Shown: positions 50,632 through 64,000, counted from the first letter of the stretch. The stretch: 64,000 bases of DNA from Dromaius novaehollandiae (GCF_036370855.1 NC_088102.1:37547835-37611834), one strand, 5' to 3'. Notes: a model not told the origin generated them from the letters alone. A program made the numbers and translations.

Positions 50632-50907
50632 CACGGAGGGGCGGCCGCGCTTCCGCCAAACGTGGCGGAGGTGCGAGTGCGAAGGTGCTTGGGAAGAGAG
50701 CCCGCGGCCGGCGCGGTTTGCGGGCCGGCGGGAGCCGGGCCTGCTGTCCCCGGCGGCGGCGGGAGGCCGCCTGAGGCTCCCTGCCCCGGGGGATGTCTTT
50801 GAGCGCGGCACGCTCCGCGCCGGAGACACCTTTGGGATGACTCCTTCCCCTCCCCTTCTTGTCCTCTGCTTTCGGGAGGGGATTTATGCGTGTGTGTGGA
50901 TTTTGTT

Positions 50908-50920
50908 GGGGGGGGGGGGG
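50908..50920 (+). repeat. 13-bp poly-G homopolymer
   Basis: An uninterrupted run of 13 G is followed by 'aggaggg'. Such tracts are error-prone in sequencing and in replication, so the exact length should be treated with caution. Confidence 0.8.
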
Positions 50921-51389
50921 AGGAGGGCATATATGCTGCTGCTGCTCATAGCGCATGGATGATCCTTTAATAAACCCATGACACATGACATGCGATTGTT
51001 GCAAAGAATAGTTCCCAGAGCCGTAGTCGGTATGTGCGTTGCAGGCGTCGGGGTTTCTTCGCCTTTTGGGAGGCTGTGGGGTTATTCCGATGTGTCGTGG
51101 AGATTGGCACTCCAGCGTAAGCGAGGTACGCCCAGAAATGAAGCCTCGAGGGATCCGAGCGCTTAAGAGGCGTAAATAGGGATTATGGTGAAGGGTGAGA
51201 GATTCCAGTGAAATCTTTGCACGTCAAGCTCGGCAGCTTGTATCAGGAGCCTGGGAACACGCTGCTTTTAACGGAGAGCAGTGTTGTGAGCACATTTAGG
51301 AGTCAGAAGGTGCTGGGGGTGAAAGGGGGATACGTTCGCTGGGGAGGGAGCATGGAGTCAATCAGGAAGTTATCTGTTAAACGCCGTGA

Positions 51390-51620
51390 AGGCCGGCCGG
51401 CTCGCCCCCGTCCCTTTGGGAGCGGGTCGCGTTTCCCTGCGCTCCCGCCGCGGCGGCTCGTGACCGGCCGTTGGGCCCGGCCGCGCCGCGGGGGAGGGGC
51501 GCGAGCGCGCGGCGGCGCGGGAAGCCCCCGGGCGCGGCGTGCGCTGTTCCGCTGCCTGGTGCTGAACCTGCGGCGCGGCCGCCGCCGGGAGCGGGAGGCG
51601 GCTACAGCTGGGACGGGAGC
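51390..51620. promoter_or_regulatory. Second CpG-dense block in GPHN intron 1
   Basis: After about 560 bp of lower CpG density (50,830-51,390) the sequence again becomes very CpG-rich, for example 'ggccggccggctcgcccccg' near 51,391 and 'gcgcgagcgcgcggcggcgc' near 51,499. The block ends sharply by about 51,660. It may be the far shoulder of the main island or a separate intronic promoter or enhancer. A 138-codon open frame (51,208-51,624) across it is arginine- and glycine-rich, as expected from composition alone, and I do not regard it as a gene. Confidence 0.65.
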
Positions 51621-52164
51621 TTAGCCTTTTCTGCAGAGCGGTTCCCTGCGAGATTACCGTCGCGATAAACCTCTAGAAAACAACGGTGTAACAGAAATGT
51701 AAATCCGTGGCATTGCCTTCAAATGTCAGGCAGTCATATTCTTAATAAAGACAGAGCAGGTTTGAAAAGGTGTGAAAGTTAAATTGGAAGAGTTTGTACC
51801 TTTTGTTCCTGAAAGCTAGGACATGCATGCAATTGCATATTGTAAAAGTTAAAGTGATGAGGAGGTGTCTGCTAACAGAAGACTCTTTGCATATTTTTTA
51901 CAACTGTCTTGGTTGTCTGTCTTGGGTTATTATTCTCTGTTGATCAGCAAGTTGTAACAATTTTTACTTGTACATGTTCCCAGAATGCAGCACCAGATAT
52001 ATGTGGTATTACAATCATTTTAGCAAAGCCTGAGTTCCACAGTGGATTCAGATAATCATTCAGAATATGTAGGTTTATATTTTGTACTATAAATTGTTTG
52101 AACACTGTTAAACACTTATACCTTTATATCAAAAATTGTAACTCCATCAAGAAGAGTGTGTGGC

Positions 52165-52194
52165 CTACTTTGTTTGTTTGTTTTTTTTTTTAAA
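52165..52194. repeat. Simple T-rich repeat
   Basis: 'ctttgtttgtttgttttttt' continues into a run of T: a short (tttg)n followed by a poly-T tract. There is no target-site duplication or element body beside it. Confidence 0.8.
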
Positions 52195-55100
52195 GGAAAA
52201 ACAGAAGACTTGAACCAATGGAACAGTGTTAGCCCTTTTCCCCCCCTTAATGCCATTTTTTTGATTTACAAGATGAAAAATTATGCGAAGAATGCCCCCC
52301 CCGTTATGATAGGGGACACTTAGGTTTCTAACAGTTTCAGTAGCCCCTTTTTGTCTAGCCAGCGTATGTTCATAGGCATGGAATCAGTTTTATATAAATG
52401 TGTTACTTAAAAATAATATCCTTGGCCAAACGTCATTGTTTTCTGTCTGGCTCTTCCCTTAGCCCCTGAAAGAGAATATTTGCACTTTGAGGGTTTTGAC
52501 TCCCTAGTTGTTTCTCTAGTGTTTCCAGCTGTGGAAAGATAGTAAACAGAGTTCAGTCTTCTGAATTTTTCTCATAAAAATGAATTAATAATTGCTTCTT
52601 GGCTAATTTATGAAAGAATAGGTGTAGAAAGGGGAAAGTTTGGTATAAGCACTATTTTTTTGGTTTAATCATTTAGACTAGTTCAGTGATCAGAAATTAG
52701 ATAACTAATATAACATTTTTTCCTTTATCTTTTGTAATTAAGAAAGATCATAGCCATATATTTGTTTTGCTATCAATTTATTCATGTGGGCTTGTCAGCA
52801 TAGGCATACACATTTATATTCTTATCAGTCTCAATGTACTCAGTTTACAAAATATCATTATTGCAGTTTATGGTAGTATTCAGATGGAATTTAAATTTAC
52901 TGTAGATTTAACTCCTTTTACTTAATTTGGAATTAAAGTAAGTTGTGTGTTCTTTTTTTTAATGAGGATATTAATGAATTATATGGGGGGTCGTTAGCTT
53001 TGCCTGCTGTCAAGACTGAGGATGGCTCTAGAGTATATTGGTAATATGAAGTGAATAGTATTTGTTATGTAGCTTAGATTTCAGTGCATTCTGGTACTTT
53101 TTTTGAATAACTTACTGCAATTGGTTTTGCTTATAGTAGACCTTTGCATTTGTGTTTATACTGCTAGAGTTTCCTGTTTATAAATGAATGATTATTTCTT
53201 CAGTTGTGGCAAATTAAGACAGACATAACAGATTAGAAAAACAGAAAAAATAAAAAGTTTGTTTACTGTTTTACCAAACTCACGTTTTGTGTTTAAACAC
53301 AAAATTATGCAAAATGCAGCACTTTTTTTCTTTTTTAAAGATACTTGTTGTTATCTCTTATATCCAACCTGTAAAAGTCTTTTAGTTTTTGAATTAATGA
53401 GAAAAATGAGGTCCATAGTTAGATGTTGTCTCACAGTGAAATAACAGTTTTCCTCAAATCTGGAAAGTACATTATAATATACAGCATCTGCTGACTTGCA
53501 GATGTCATTCATGTTTATTTCTGAGTCTCTATACAGAAAATTGTAGCGTTAAACTTACTTACTGAAATATGAAGAAATATAAACAATAAGATTAATAAAC
53601 AGTGAAACTTGTTGTAAACTAGAGCATTGTCTTATGCGAATAGAAAATCTCACTAGTTCATGGGTAGAAAATTGAGTCTTTGTGCATAATCATTTTAAGA
53701 CATTCTGCAACATGTGAAAAGAATGAGACCATGAAAATACTGTATTTAGTCCCAGTGTTTAGTGGAGGGTTCAGTTTAAAGATACTGTTGACTTAAGTTC
53801 CAAAATTCAGTTTTCTTCCTTCTACCATTGACATCTAGTGCAGACACATGAACTAATAATAAATCTTTACTGTTATGCTGTCATGAGGTTACCTCCATGC
53901 TAAAATACACTTTAAAAGGACCCTTATACTAACTGTCTGATTGGGAGATTTTTTTGATTGGGGAATGAGCTAGCATAGTTAGACTGACAATGGCTTAAGC
54001 TTTGTTATTTAGTATTCCAGGTATCTTCCTTATAAAAAACAAAAACACAATTACGGAGAAGATAAAAGGGGAAAAATGAAGAAAAACATCTGATTTTCTG
54101 CTAAAGTTTGCATTGTGTGCATGCTTTCTCTCTGCAGTGTTGTGCACCAGTGCATTCTTAGCAAAATATGGATGTTCATATGGAACTATTCTCCTTTCCC
54201 TCTTCTTCTCTCCCTTCCCACCCAAGCCTTTCATGTTTGGGAAGTCTCTCACAGGATGCTTGTTAATTAGTTACTGTTGGTGTCAGGATATTGAACCTGG
54301 ATGAGTAAGTACAAAGTTTCGTAATACTGCAATTGGCTAGAAAAGGAAAGAAAATAATGTGTGCGGTGCCCAGAGATGGATCAATATTAGGCCATCCTTC
54401 ACTGATGTTGACATTGGTAGAAGTCATAATCTGTGACCTTTCTTTTTAGGTGAGGGACTAAGTGGGTCTAGAGACTTTTTTTCAAATAGCATTTGAGCTT
54501 TTGAGATCAGTTTTGAGGACAGCAGTAGTTAAAGAAGCAAACTTTACCACCAATCTTGCCACTGTTACCATTTGCTACGATCCTTAGACCGTTTCATTTT
54601 GAGAAAAATCTTGTCTAGAACCATCCAGAGAGACCTAAATGGTATTGCCATCTCAACTGGCCTGATGGAAAGAGACTGGTTCTGGCTCTTCTGTTTTGTG
54701 CCTTTTCTTCTCTAGCCTCATTTTCTTTTTTTTTAACCTCTCTTGTTTTTTTTTCAGTAAAAATCTAATATACCTGGTTAAAACTTGATGTTTTGTTACA
54801 CTGAAGTATCAGTGACCAGAGGATGGTTAGAATCAAGGTTTTTTTCAGCATATTCCTGATTGATAGAAATTTGTCAAACTTGGGCTGGCTAATAAAATGT
54901 TATTCTCTGTTTGTCTTCTCTTGAAGTAGGTCTGCAAGAATCATCACCAGACAAACAGCATTTTCTGTCTTTGCTCCTCTTTTTGTATTGTTTTTATTTG
55001 TTTTACAAAAAACAATCTCAGACTCATTTTCTTTTTAAGCGAAGTTTTGCCATCTTTAGTATTGTTTTAAAGTTGGTGAAACAGCTTTTCCCTCATGAAA

Positions 55101-58100
55101 CTTTTTTACAGTGTAAGGGAGTAAAAGGTTTTGGCAAAATGCAGCCCTTCACTAATGATTTATTTTTCAGGTACCTTATTCTTCCTTTTTTCCCCCCTGC
55201 CTTTAAGTAAAGATTGAAACCTTTCGAATGACAGTTACTGCTATGGGACTATGCAACAAAGCAGACAAAGATTTGTAAATGCCAAAGCTCAGACCTTGTT
55301 TGACTTCAGATCTCTTAATATTGTAATGTCAAAGATTACATCAACATCTTCAGGTGTGCTAGCCCATTTAGTCCATCAAGATAGCACAACACATATATAT
55401 TATATCTGAATTTATTACTTTGAAGCAATCATTCTTCTCAGATAGTCAGAGTGCTGTCTACTTGAGAACTCCTTTCAAACAAGAAGATTATCTGAACAGG
55501 TCTGAAGTTCACTGATGTAAATGTTTTGTAAAAATTGTCTTTAAAAAAACATGGGTAACGAAATATTTAGGATGTCATTATTGGTTGGTCAGTCTATTTA
55601 GAAACAAGTATGCTGTTGGTTCTCAGACCAAAAATTCATTTGCCCCTCTTTTGCTATATGGGTAGCTTCTCACAACTTTCCTCTAAGACTCTTCACTTAG
55701 TGTGCCATTTGCAAGATACCTTCTCAGTGATGATGTTATGCACAGTTCAGAAATGCATTAGAAATTATGGTAAACTTTCTCACAGAGGTGTAGGTGGGAG
55801 AGTAAGGACTGGCCTTAAGTTTGCGAGGACTTATTGTCAAATTACTTTGCTTGTCTAAATTCGTCTCAAAAACTACGTCTTGGGGGGCATCTTTGAAACA
55901 TGGATTCAAGTCATCAGCTGTTCTTAGGAGCCTCAGTTTTCTTCCAGAAGCTTAGTTAGGCAAGTCAATTGTAGACATACAGAAATACCATACTTCAATT
56001 AAGAGTAGAATGTTCTAGAGTGTGAGCAACATTCATTTTCATCTTTCCTAAGTGTAAAGCTGTCATAATGTTGTTTATCCGTAGTAACTGAGAGATCTCC
56101 CTCTCTGCCATTTATAGCACTAAGTCTTCACAAAAACATTTCTTTCTGATTTTTGATATGGTTATGATGATAAGCATTTATCTTTATTCATTGTGATCCA
56201 TACCATTGTCCATTTTCCTTTTTATAAATTGATATGGCTAAATAGGACCTTTACCTTTTATGTAGTTAAACAGGAAGAAAGTCCTGGATATATTTTTCTG
56301 TTTTGCTTTGTTTTTTAAAATGCAGCGTGGAAAAAATGGGTGATTGGAATCTCATGGGTAAAGCAGACTCTTTTATTTACGGTTTATTTTGCTTGCTATG
56401 ATGCTATTTTTTTGAATTGGAAGAAGCGGAGTCACTAAAGTTATTTCCCTATTATACACAGATTTTTTTTTTTTAATGAATACTTTTATAGGCAAGTCCA
56501 TTAGTTTAAAGGTTTATTTATCCCTCCAGAGTAGGGGTGAGAAGTCATGTCTAGTCAGTGTTTCTTGATTTGAATTTCACTTACCCAAATACATAGCTGA
56601 AAGACTCCCATCTTCCCCCAAACATATCTGTAGTTCGTATTTGACAGTGCAGCACTTGTCCAAAATATTATTCTTTCCTTTACTTTCCTGGGTTTATATT
56701 TGTTTCCTTTTCAGTAAAGCAAAAAAAAACTTAGTTTCTGTGTGTACTCACCTTAAAAATTGGTGCTGTTTTTCAAGTGTGGACTTTGAGAACTAACTTA
56801 GTTCTGGGACAACTTTGAATTGGTATGTTGGTCTCTCTAACTGGGTGACAGCAGAATATGTGATCATCAGTCCGTACTTTGGAGTGTCTGGCATACAAAA
56901 GCCTGACGGACAGGTACAGAGTGTCTCAGCCTTAATGTTGATTTAGCCTTTTTTTGTCCTTTCAGATAAGAGAGTATTGCATCTTTCGTTGAGAGGTGTT
57001 TTTGTATAATATTAGCATTTCACCCATAACTTTTCTAACATTGTTTCAAATGACCTTAGAAATAAATTAAAAAAAAAAATTAAATCTGAGAATATCTATC
57101 TTGAAATTTATGAAATGGTGAAAAAGTCCTTTGCTTCTGTATTTAGGTGTTCAGTAAGGAGTGTTTTTCTTCACAAACATCTTACTTAGCTGTACCTAAT
57201 TAGGCATTGCCAATCCATCTTAAAGGGTTATGCTCTTCCTTACTGTAGACTTAAACTTGCCTTAGAAGTGGCCCTGTGTTAGGAGAGTACTGTGAGCTGG
57301 AAGCACATTTGTGTGCACACAAGGAGGCATCTGAATGTGGCCACTTCCTGAAAATGTGGCCATTACCTCTCAGTCCTGGTAATCTGGCTGGTGGCAGCCA
57401 CCTGATGTGCCAGAGGTGCACTCCTGGGAGTTCAGAGTCAGCAGAACATATCCTGTGTGGGATGTGGGTAAGCTGGCTACCATCCGTACTTTTACTTCTG
57501 TCTGGAAACTACTGGTGTTACTGCAGAGAGGAAAACATGCAAGCCAACTTCTCTTTCAACCTGTGTAAATAATGATTCTTCCTGTTCCACCAAACCATCC
57601 TCGCAGAAGGGGAGAAGAAAAGGAGCCAAATAGGTTAGAGAGTGCTAGTGAGCAGACAAGTGAGAATATGCGGTTTTAATGTAAGTTTTAATAAAGTTCT
57701 GTGACTTCACTAGCATTTGAGAGCAGCATTTACTGATATTTTATATTTTTCATGAATGACTTCTCAAATGAAAATACCTCTTTTGAGAAAAGAGTTGTAC
57801 GTATGTAGATTTCTTCCATATGAAATAATGAATAGTCCTGTTTGCAAAAGGAACTATCAATGTTTATTTGTCCCCTTCTCCTCTGTATTTTTCAAGGGTT
57901 ATTTTCCCTTTTACCTCTCATCTGCTGCCCACTTACCTCTCTCCATTTATCTTTATGTCATTCCTACTTAATGCAACATGATTTGGATCAGCTGATTCAC
58001 ACATATACTTTAAATACTTTAAAAGCTTGTTTAACAAACAGAAGTTTGTTGTGAAGTGCTTTTGTGATGTGAAAGTGAAGATTTTCTCTGTTTTATTTTT

Positions 58101-61100
58101 CTGTCATTCAAGCTGAAAAAAATTTTTTTGACTATATAGAAAAATACTTTTTCTTATTCAAATGATTGAAACAGTTTTGCTGAAAGGTTTTTTGAAAGTT
58201 TTCAACTGTTTAGATGAGCAAGCATAGTTTTTGTTGTCTGTGATTTATGAGATTGATACTGTGTAACTGGAGGACATGATAACTAAAAATGAGAACAAAT
58301 TTTAGTTCTTGTTAGGTCTGGATGTTTGGATTAAATATATCATTTGCATTGTGTTCCTACATGTATTTATAGTTATGTAGCTCTTTACCTGTTGTATTGA
58401 AATGGTCTTATATAGGTACAGTCTCGCTTATGGCAGAATATTTCTTGAAAGCTTAGCAGAATCTCTGAAAAAGCTGTTCTTGGACAATAGAAAAGTAACG
58501 GACAATTGTATGGGAAATGAGAAGGCAGCAGACTTTTATATTTGGGATTTTTTATATAACAGAAGAGCATAACTTTTTGGATTTTTTTAATCATAAAAGC
58601 AATTGAGAATAGGAAGTTGAAGTTTACAGGAAATAGCAATGCCATTAAAAATGTGCTTGAAAAAACAGGCTTAGTTAGGTAGTCATCTTAAGAAATCTCA
58701 TTCTGCGAGAGATGTGTATGTGATGTGTTTTGTTTACTTGTTTTGTTTTCTTGTTAATTTTACAAGGCTTATTTTATGCCTTAGCTGTCAAGTGGAAAAA
58801 AATTAGTATAAAGCCCTAAGAATCATCTTCTGTGTACATTTTGCAAAATCCTGCAAAACAGGGCTCCGTCCCACCATTACAAGGTGGGTGAATGGTATTT
58901 TGTAAGAAGTGCAATGCATTGCATGTTCCTAGTAGTAGGAGATAAATGGCAAAACTTCCACTGGCTGATTTCAGTGATTTAGTGAATAGCTATGTGTTAC
59001 AAAATCTATTTTTGAGCAGGAAAGTGTTTTTTGATGTATGCCAAGACCTGGAACAACTGACTCAATGTCAATTTATCTCTGTATGCAAGTTAGTTACCTA
59101 GAAGAGCAATCTTTAATATTTGTAATGCGTTATATTTAATATTGTTATGTACTTAACATACAAATTATATTAGTAGAGCATATAATAATATATTGACTAT
59201 GAAGTGCGGTATGCTTATTAAAGATTGCAACTGTAGAAATACTTGTTTCTTAAAGAGGCATTTTTTCCAATTCTAGTTGAATTGTATCACTTAATTATAT
59301 AGTAGAGCAAAGAAGCTGAATGCATGTGGACCTTGAACTTTAGTGTATTTTGGGCTTTTGAGTACTTAATGTTTCTTCTTGGAATTCTTATACATTTTCT
59401 CTGTTGTACTGTATATTGCGGGGAAGTTAAATTCTATGTGGAAATATTTTTCAGTTGAAAAATTTGTCTCATATTTATTTTGACAATTGAATAATATGAG
59501 TTAATCAAATGGATGAACCAAATAGTGGATAAAAAAAAACAAGGCACGTAAAACTGTAATGTAGCATTTCAAGGCGATTCAATGAAATGTTTGTATATTA
59601 ATATATATAGAACTCTCATGAAGGATGCCTGTTTTCAAGGTTTTCATAAAACGTAGATAATATACTGTGCATGCTTTACCTTGTTCAATGTTTGTGGAAA
59701 GTGGCATCTTGTTTTGAAACTTGACAGTTTAGCTGCAAAGAGGAAGGAGGACAGTTGAAAAATAAAACATTTCTTTTTCAATATAATTTGCTAATAATAT
59801 TGTCATACCAGGCAAACATATTAATTTAAAATGAAGTATTATCATGTGAAGACAAAATATTTTACTTAGTAGTAGGCAGTAATTTGTTGTCTAGGTGAGG
59901 ATTTGTTGACTTCATATTGTACCATCTAAAATTACCTGGCCCCTGATCTTGGTTCAGGCTCTTGGTTATTACCCAGTGTAAATGTTTCATAAAAAGTATT
60001 TGATTACTTGATACACGGGAGGCCTATTTTTGCTTCCTTTTCAGCTGATGAGTCTTTCTTATGTTCTGAATAAAGGAGAGTTGCAACTTATGTTGGTAGT
60101 GTTAAAACCTAAACCTAGGAAGTGATAATCTTTATACCCTATTTCCTCTATATTAAATGTGACTTTGAAACCTCAGAGTGGGAAATTTAGGTATGTGGTG
60201 TTTTTTGTTTGTTTTGTTGTTTGAAACATATGTCGTGGGGGATTTAAATTCACACTGAAATCCTGAAGACCTGTAAACTTGCCCCACTCCTTGGACATTT
60301 GTGAGTTTTAAAAATACCAACTTGCAGAAGTATGTCTAGGTTGTACAGTTCAGGCTGCTACCATCTTTAGTAAAATCATCATGGCTTTTATGGTTGTGGT
60401 TGTCCAGAGAAGTATAGTGGGTAAGTAGCAATCAGCATGATATGCTATTGTTAGAAGGGTGAGGGCTGCTCCTAGTCACCTCTTTTCCTGCCTGTTTGGT
60501 TGCAGATATCTACATCTGTGTTGTGACTTGTTTCTAGGTGGTGGTGTTTCTGAGGAACAGGAAGAGCACTGTGGCCTACCTAAATGATGGAAGGTATTTA
60601 CTAGGAAGCAAGGCTCTATTCAGAATTTTTCGTTTTATGGGAAGCTGTATGGATGAAGAACAATGTACATTTTGTAGGAATTAAAATGAATTGCTGAAAA
60701 GTATCCTGGTTCGGAAAGGAATGGTTCCTAGGATGCCTTGGTAAATGGCAGAGTAGGCAGAGATTGCTGTTAAACAAATAACATCCCCTTTTCTCCTTAG
60801 CAAGGTGCTAAGAAGTTGCTAGACCACTTGTGAAGGGGTTGATAGCAAGGCCTGGGATGAAATGTCACAAGTCTGTAAAGTCTTCACCCAGAAATTCTTG
60901 AAGATGCATTGAGATACCTGAGTATGGCAATAGGTATGATTTTGGAAAACCAGTACACTTCTACTGTGCTGTTTCTTATCCCTTCCTCAACTAGTTTTCT
61001 TGGGAATGCAAAGACAGACAGCCATAAAAGAGAAACTGCCGGTGTCAGGCAGCTATGTATCCTTTTCTGTAGTATTTTACAGTTACTTGCAAATCAGATA

Positions 61101-64000
61101 TCTTAGGAAAGTCTGGGTGGCAGTATATGTTTCTGGAAAAAAAAATCCAGGAGTTCAAAGAGATAGTAATTAGGTTCCCACTAACATGGTTCTCTCCTAC
61201 ACTGAACGTTAGTGGTGTAGCAGTGTAGAGAGGTGTGAAGCCAGAGGGTTGCTATATGCTCCCTTTCAGAATCTTTACCTCAGAGAAAAATTGTGAGAAA
61301 GGGGCAAGATGCCTAAAAGGAAGTACATATCTGGAAAGAAAAAAGACTATTGTTTTCAGAACAAGCAGAAAAAAAGGAAGATGAATAGGAATAGGCACTT
61401 CCCACTTCTCTTTCAGCTTCATTTTTCCATTTTAGTTGTGTAAGCACTCCAGAGGAGACATTAAGGCCTAAAACAAGTAAGATGTCCTCAAAATCAGCTT
61501 CTTGGGAAAAGATGAGCCCTAGAGTAAGTATGCTGAGGAGGAGTGTTTTGAAACACATCTTTAAAAGGTAGTCCAGGGACTAAGTGTTTCTGTAGATAAA
61601 CCTCAAAAAATACCAGAGATGCTGGAAAAAAGTGACAACAGATGCTAATTGGTGTAGCCCCCTCTGGTTAAAAAATCAGCACTGCTATTAAGCTCTGATT
61701 TCATCCTTAAAAATATGAAAAGTTAGAGAATATATAAGGACAAATGGTATATAAAGGTTTTTTGAATGTTTCTGTAATCTCCATCTTTTTCCTAGCATCA
61801 TGATGTCATGAATTCCTGCTCAGATAATCACACTCATGATGTTCCTTTGGCTTGATAGTTGGATATAGTAAATCAGTGAAATGGAACTCCCTAGTTGCTA
61901 GGTTTAGCTGAATCTGTACAACATAGATGTCAAAATGAAAGTTCTACTTACTATAAAATACACTTGATGATAAGCGTTTTAATGATCCCTTCAATTGAAC
62001 AGACTGAAAAGTCTGTGTGGAATTTCCTTCTCTCCCAATCTCCTGCTGGGAGAGATTCCAAATCATTCTATATGTGCCAACATTTCTGTTTGCATTTGTT
62101 TAGCAGAATTAAGGAAAGGAAGAAACCAAGAGGAGATACATGGAATAAACCAGAAGACATAAGAGGCTGTTGAGATCTTTGAAAGAAATCCTCTATTGTT
62201 TAGCTTTTTCAAGTAAATGGGCTGTCTGGCATGCTTCTTTGGAGAGAAGGCAAGGCACAGGGCTGTAAGAAGTTGGGAACAGTTATGTTAAAGGTATATA
62301 CAATGTAAGTTGAGGATATTTAAACTACTACAGAATCTAATGATATTTTCATCCTTTTTTTAGGAATATGCCCTAGCCCACAGTAGGGAGCTAAGCAAAA
62401 CCTTAATGTCTACTACCAGTTAAATTCCAGCAGAGTAAGAATTAAAATTCTTATTAGGGTCTTCAGTGTTTGGGACCTTCTGATCTGAAACTCTCAGGCT
62501 TTTTTCACTAAGCATCAAGGATCAAAATGGAAGCTCTAAAGTGCATGAAAAGAGCGACTGCTGAAAAATTTCTTATGTTCATTAAACTTGAAGGATGCTC
62601 ACCTGCCTGTTTTTATGTCTTTATTCTAAAGGAGATAGCTCTAGTTTATGCACAGTGGTTTTGGTGCTTGACTTTTCTCTTTAGCTTGGCAATTGATCAA
62701 AGGTTATTAGTGAAAATACTAGTTGTTGTTTCACCATTATTTTGTCAGGAAAGGGTTCAAGTAGACTTTTTTTGAGTGCTCTGATGACCAGAACCTCTTT
62801 CTGGAAAAGGCATCTGAGGCAAATCTGTATATAGCATTAAACTGGGACATCATGGATTGTCAACATTAGAAAAATCTCTTAATTTCTTGATTGTGTCTTA
62901 TATCTGATTGTTATGTGTAAGATGCTGTGAAGACTCACCATATCATAAGGGAGGTTTTAGGTATGAAATGATAACCATTTTCAGCATTTTTCCCCAGCAT
63001 CAATTTCTGGTACTCTCCTCAATAATTTTAGCAAGCCTTCATGTTCAGATTATACTTAGTCGTCTTTGTTCTGCACTGAACAAGTATCTTCAGTTAAAAA
63101 TGGTCTTCCTATACTTGCGGCTCTAGAAAGTAAATTTAACACTGTGTATGAAAAAATATGCAAACAAAAACCACTTTTAAATGAGTGGTTAGGATCTTAT
63201 TAGCATCTAGAGAGTATCTAACAATTAGGATACATTCAGGAGCTTCCTCTATGTTTAAGATATTGTGAAAACATTAGCCCAGAACCATTTGACGCAATAG
63301 CAAAATATATATTGTAATTAATTCAAAGCATAAATTTAGACCTTAAACTGCTAGATGATAACATTTCAACTAGCAGCCATTTCAGTATCGTAGAAAAAAC
63401 AGGCAGATGCAGAAATTCTTTATACTAGGATAATAGTGCTCTCTCAATTCTGCAGCCATAAATAGACTTTAAGTCTCTTGTTTAGTCCTCTGTCTGCATA
63501 GGTCTTTTAACTATAATTCAACAAGTTAAATTATCTTCTGTGGTTTCAGTCAATTTAAGCTAAGTCTATGTCAGCAAGTACTGCAGCCTGACAGCAGTTT
63601 TCTAAAACAAGATGCTTAGCACTGGTGACCCTGAATCCGCACTATTTGTGGTTCATGGTGCTTTACATCACATTAGCTCCAGTCCCATGGAGTGAACTCT
63701 GACTAATGGTTGGAGTGCATTGGGTGTACTCCTGGAGTACATCTCATTTAGGTTTGTCCAAAATGAATTCCGCTGTTGTGCTTCAATACTGCTCTGCAGT
63801 ATGTTGATTGGGGACTATTGGGAGATAGGCTTGGAAAGTGCACTGCTGAACCAAACTGGAATACTAATCTATAGGCACACCATTAGCTATTTTTTGCCTC
63901 GACAGTATGGTGTGTGCCTCTGACAATTCTTGTTGCATGCCGGAGGTCTTCCAGTGGTCAGCACTGAGGAGACATTCCTAACCATGCATGGGAAGTGATA

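Larger units (their letters stand above)
49610..50830. promoter_or_regulatory. CpG island, main block, over the GPHN start
   Basis: CpG dinucleotides are dense from about 49,610 to 50,830, in strong contrast to the CpG-poor flanks, with a weaker shoulder starting near 49,200. The block covers the presumed GPHN promoter, exon 1 and the first 580 bp of intron 1. Unmethylated islands of this kind mark the promoters of broadly expressed vertebrate genes, which fits gephyrin because it is required for molybdenum cofactor synthesis in most tissues. Long frames on both strands within the block (for example 255 codons at 50,163-50,930 minus) result from the lack of AT-rich stop codons. Confidence 0.9.
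50252..64000 (+). other. GPHN intron 1 (5' part)
   Basis: From the donor to the window end I find no acceptor-exon-donor that encodes the expected continuation of the G domain (text beginning with VSDSCF), so the window appears to stop inside intron 1. After about 51,660 the sequence is AT-rich with many T-runs of 8 or more on the coding strand (near 52,183, 54,728, 54,751 and 56,462). Open frames up to 99 codons (54,911-55,210) are not recognisable as exons. No tRNA, snoRNA or repeat family was identified with confidence. A long first intron is typical of vertebrate GPHN. Confidence 0.8.

Noticed and set aside
50188..50802. 204-codon continuation of the GPHN start without splicing
   Set aside because: After codon 21 the text becomes glycine/arginine-rich and loses all gephyrin similarity exactly at a consensus donor, so the rest is intron.
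50163..50930. 255-codon open frame on the minus strand across the GPHN start
   Set aside because: It lies in CpG-island DNA where stop codons are rare, is proline/arginine/alanine-rich low-complexity text, and is antisense to the recognised GPHN exon. Equally long frames exist on the + strand in other phases.
51208..51624. 138-codon + strand open frame in the second CpG block
   Set aside because: The second half is arginine/glycine/alanine low-complexity text produced by CpG-rich composition, and the first half has no similarity. No splice signals support an exon.
57276..57572. 98-codon frame considered as an alternative GPHN exon
   Set aside because: It does not encode gephyrin text and has a hydrophobic, cysteine-rich chance composition without a matching acceptor/donor pair.
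1..64000. CRISPR arrays, operons, insertion sequences or other prokaryotic systems
   Set aside because: The sequence has vertebrate intron, CpG-island and CR1 features, and no regularly spaced identical repeats or dense coding were seen.

Overview
The window looks like vertebrate nuclear DNA, most likely from a bird. The evidence is a CR1 retroposon in the avian/reptilian style, very low repeat density, AT-rich non-coding sequence on both sides of one sharp CpG island, and intron-scale spacing. I recognise one protein-coding gene. The first exon of GPHN (gephyrin) lies on the + strand at 50,188-50,251 with a clear splice donor, and the rest of the window to 64,000 appears to be its first intron.

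Positions 1 to about 49,600 are gene-free 5' flanking DNA. From established vertebrate synteny this would be the FUT8-GPHN intergenic interval, but FUT8 itself is not visible. The interval holds scattered old repeats: L3/MIR-like fragments near 1.8 and 13.8 kb, a tRNA-like SINE relic near 26.8 kb, a MIR-like fragment near 29.7 kb, degenerate tandem repeats with periods of about 170 bp (31.9-32.3 kb), 71 bp (34.0-34.1 kb) and 81 bp (45.6-45.8 kb), a CR1 at 34.9-35.9 kb and a MITE-like palindrome at 39.4-39.5 kb. There are also several short perfect tandem duplications. No open reading frame here resembles a known protein outside the CR1, and none looks like an exon.

Positions about 49,610-51,620 are a CpG island with two CpG-dense blocks. 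The first carries the GPHN promoter, the start codon and exon 1. The second lies about 1.2 kb into intron 1. Long open frames on both strands here are consequences of GC richness, not genes. From about 51,660 to the end the sequence is AT-rich intron 1, with no recognisable exon and many T-runs on the coding strand.

I did not find evidence of a new biological system. The most informative non-routine observation is that the two CR1 pieces at 34.9-35.9 kb lie in opposite orientation and abut at the same point of the element, which is the signature of a 5' inversion during target-primed reverse transcription (twin priming).
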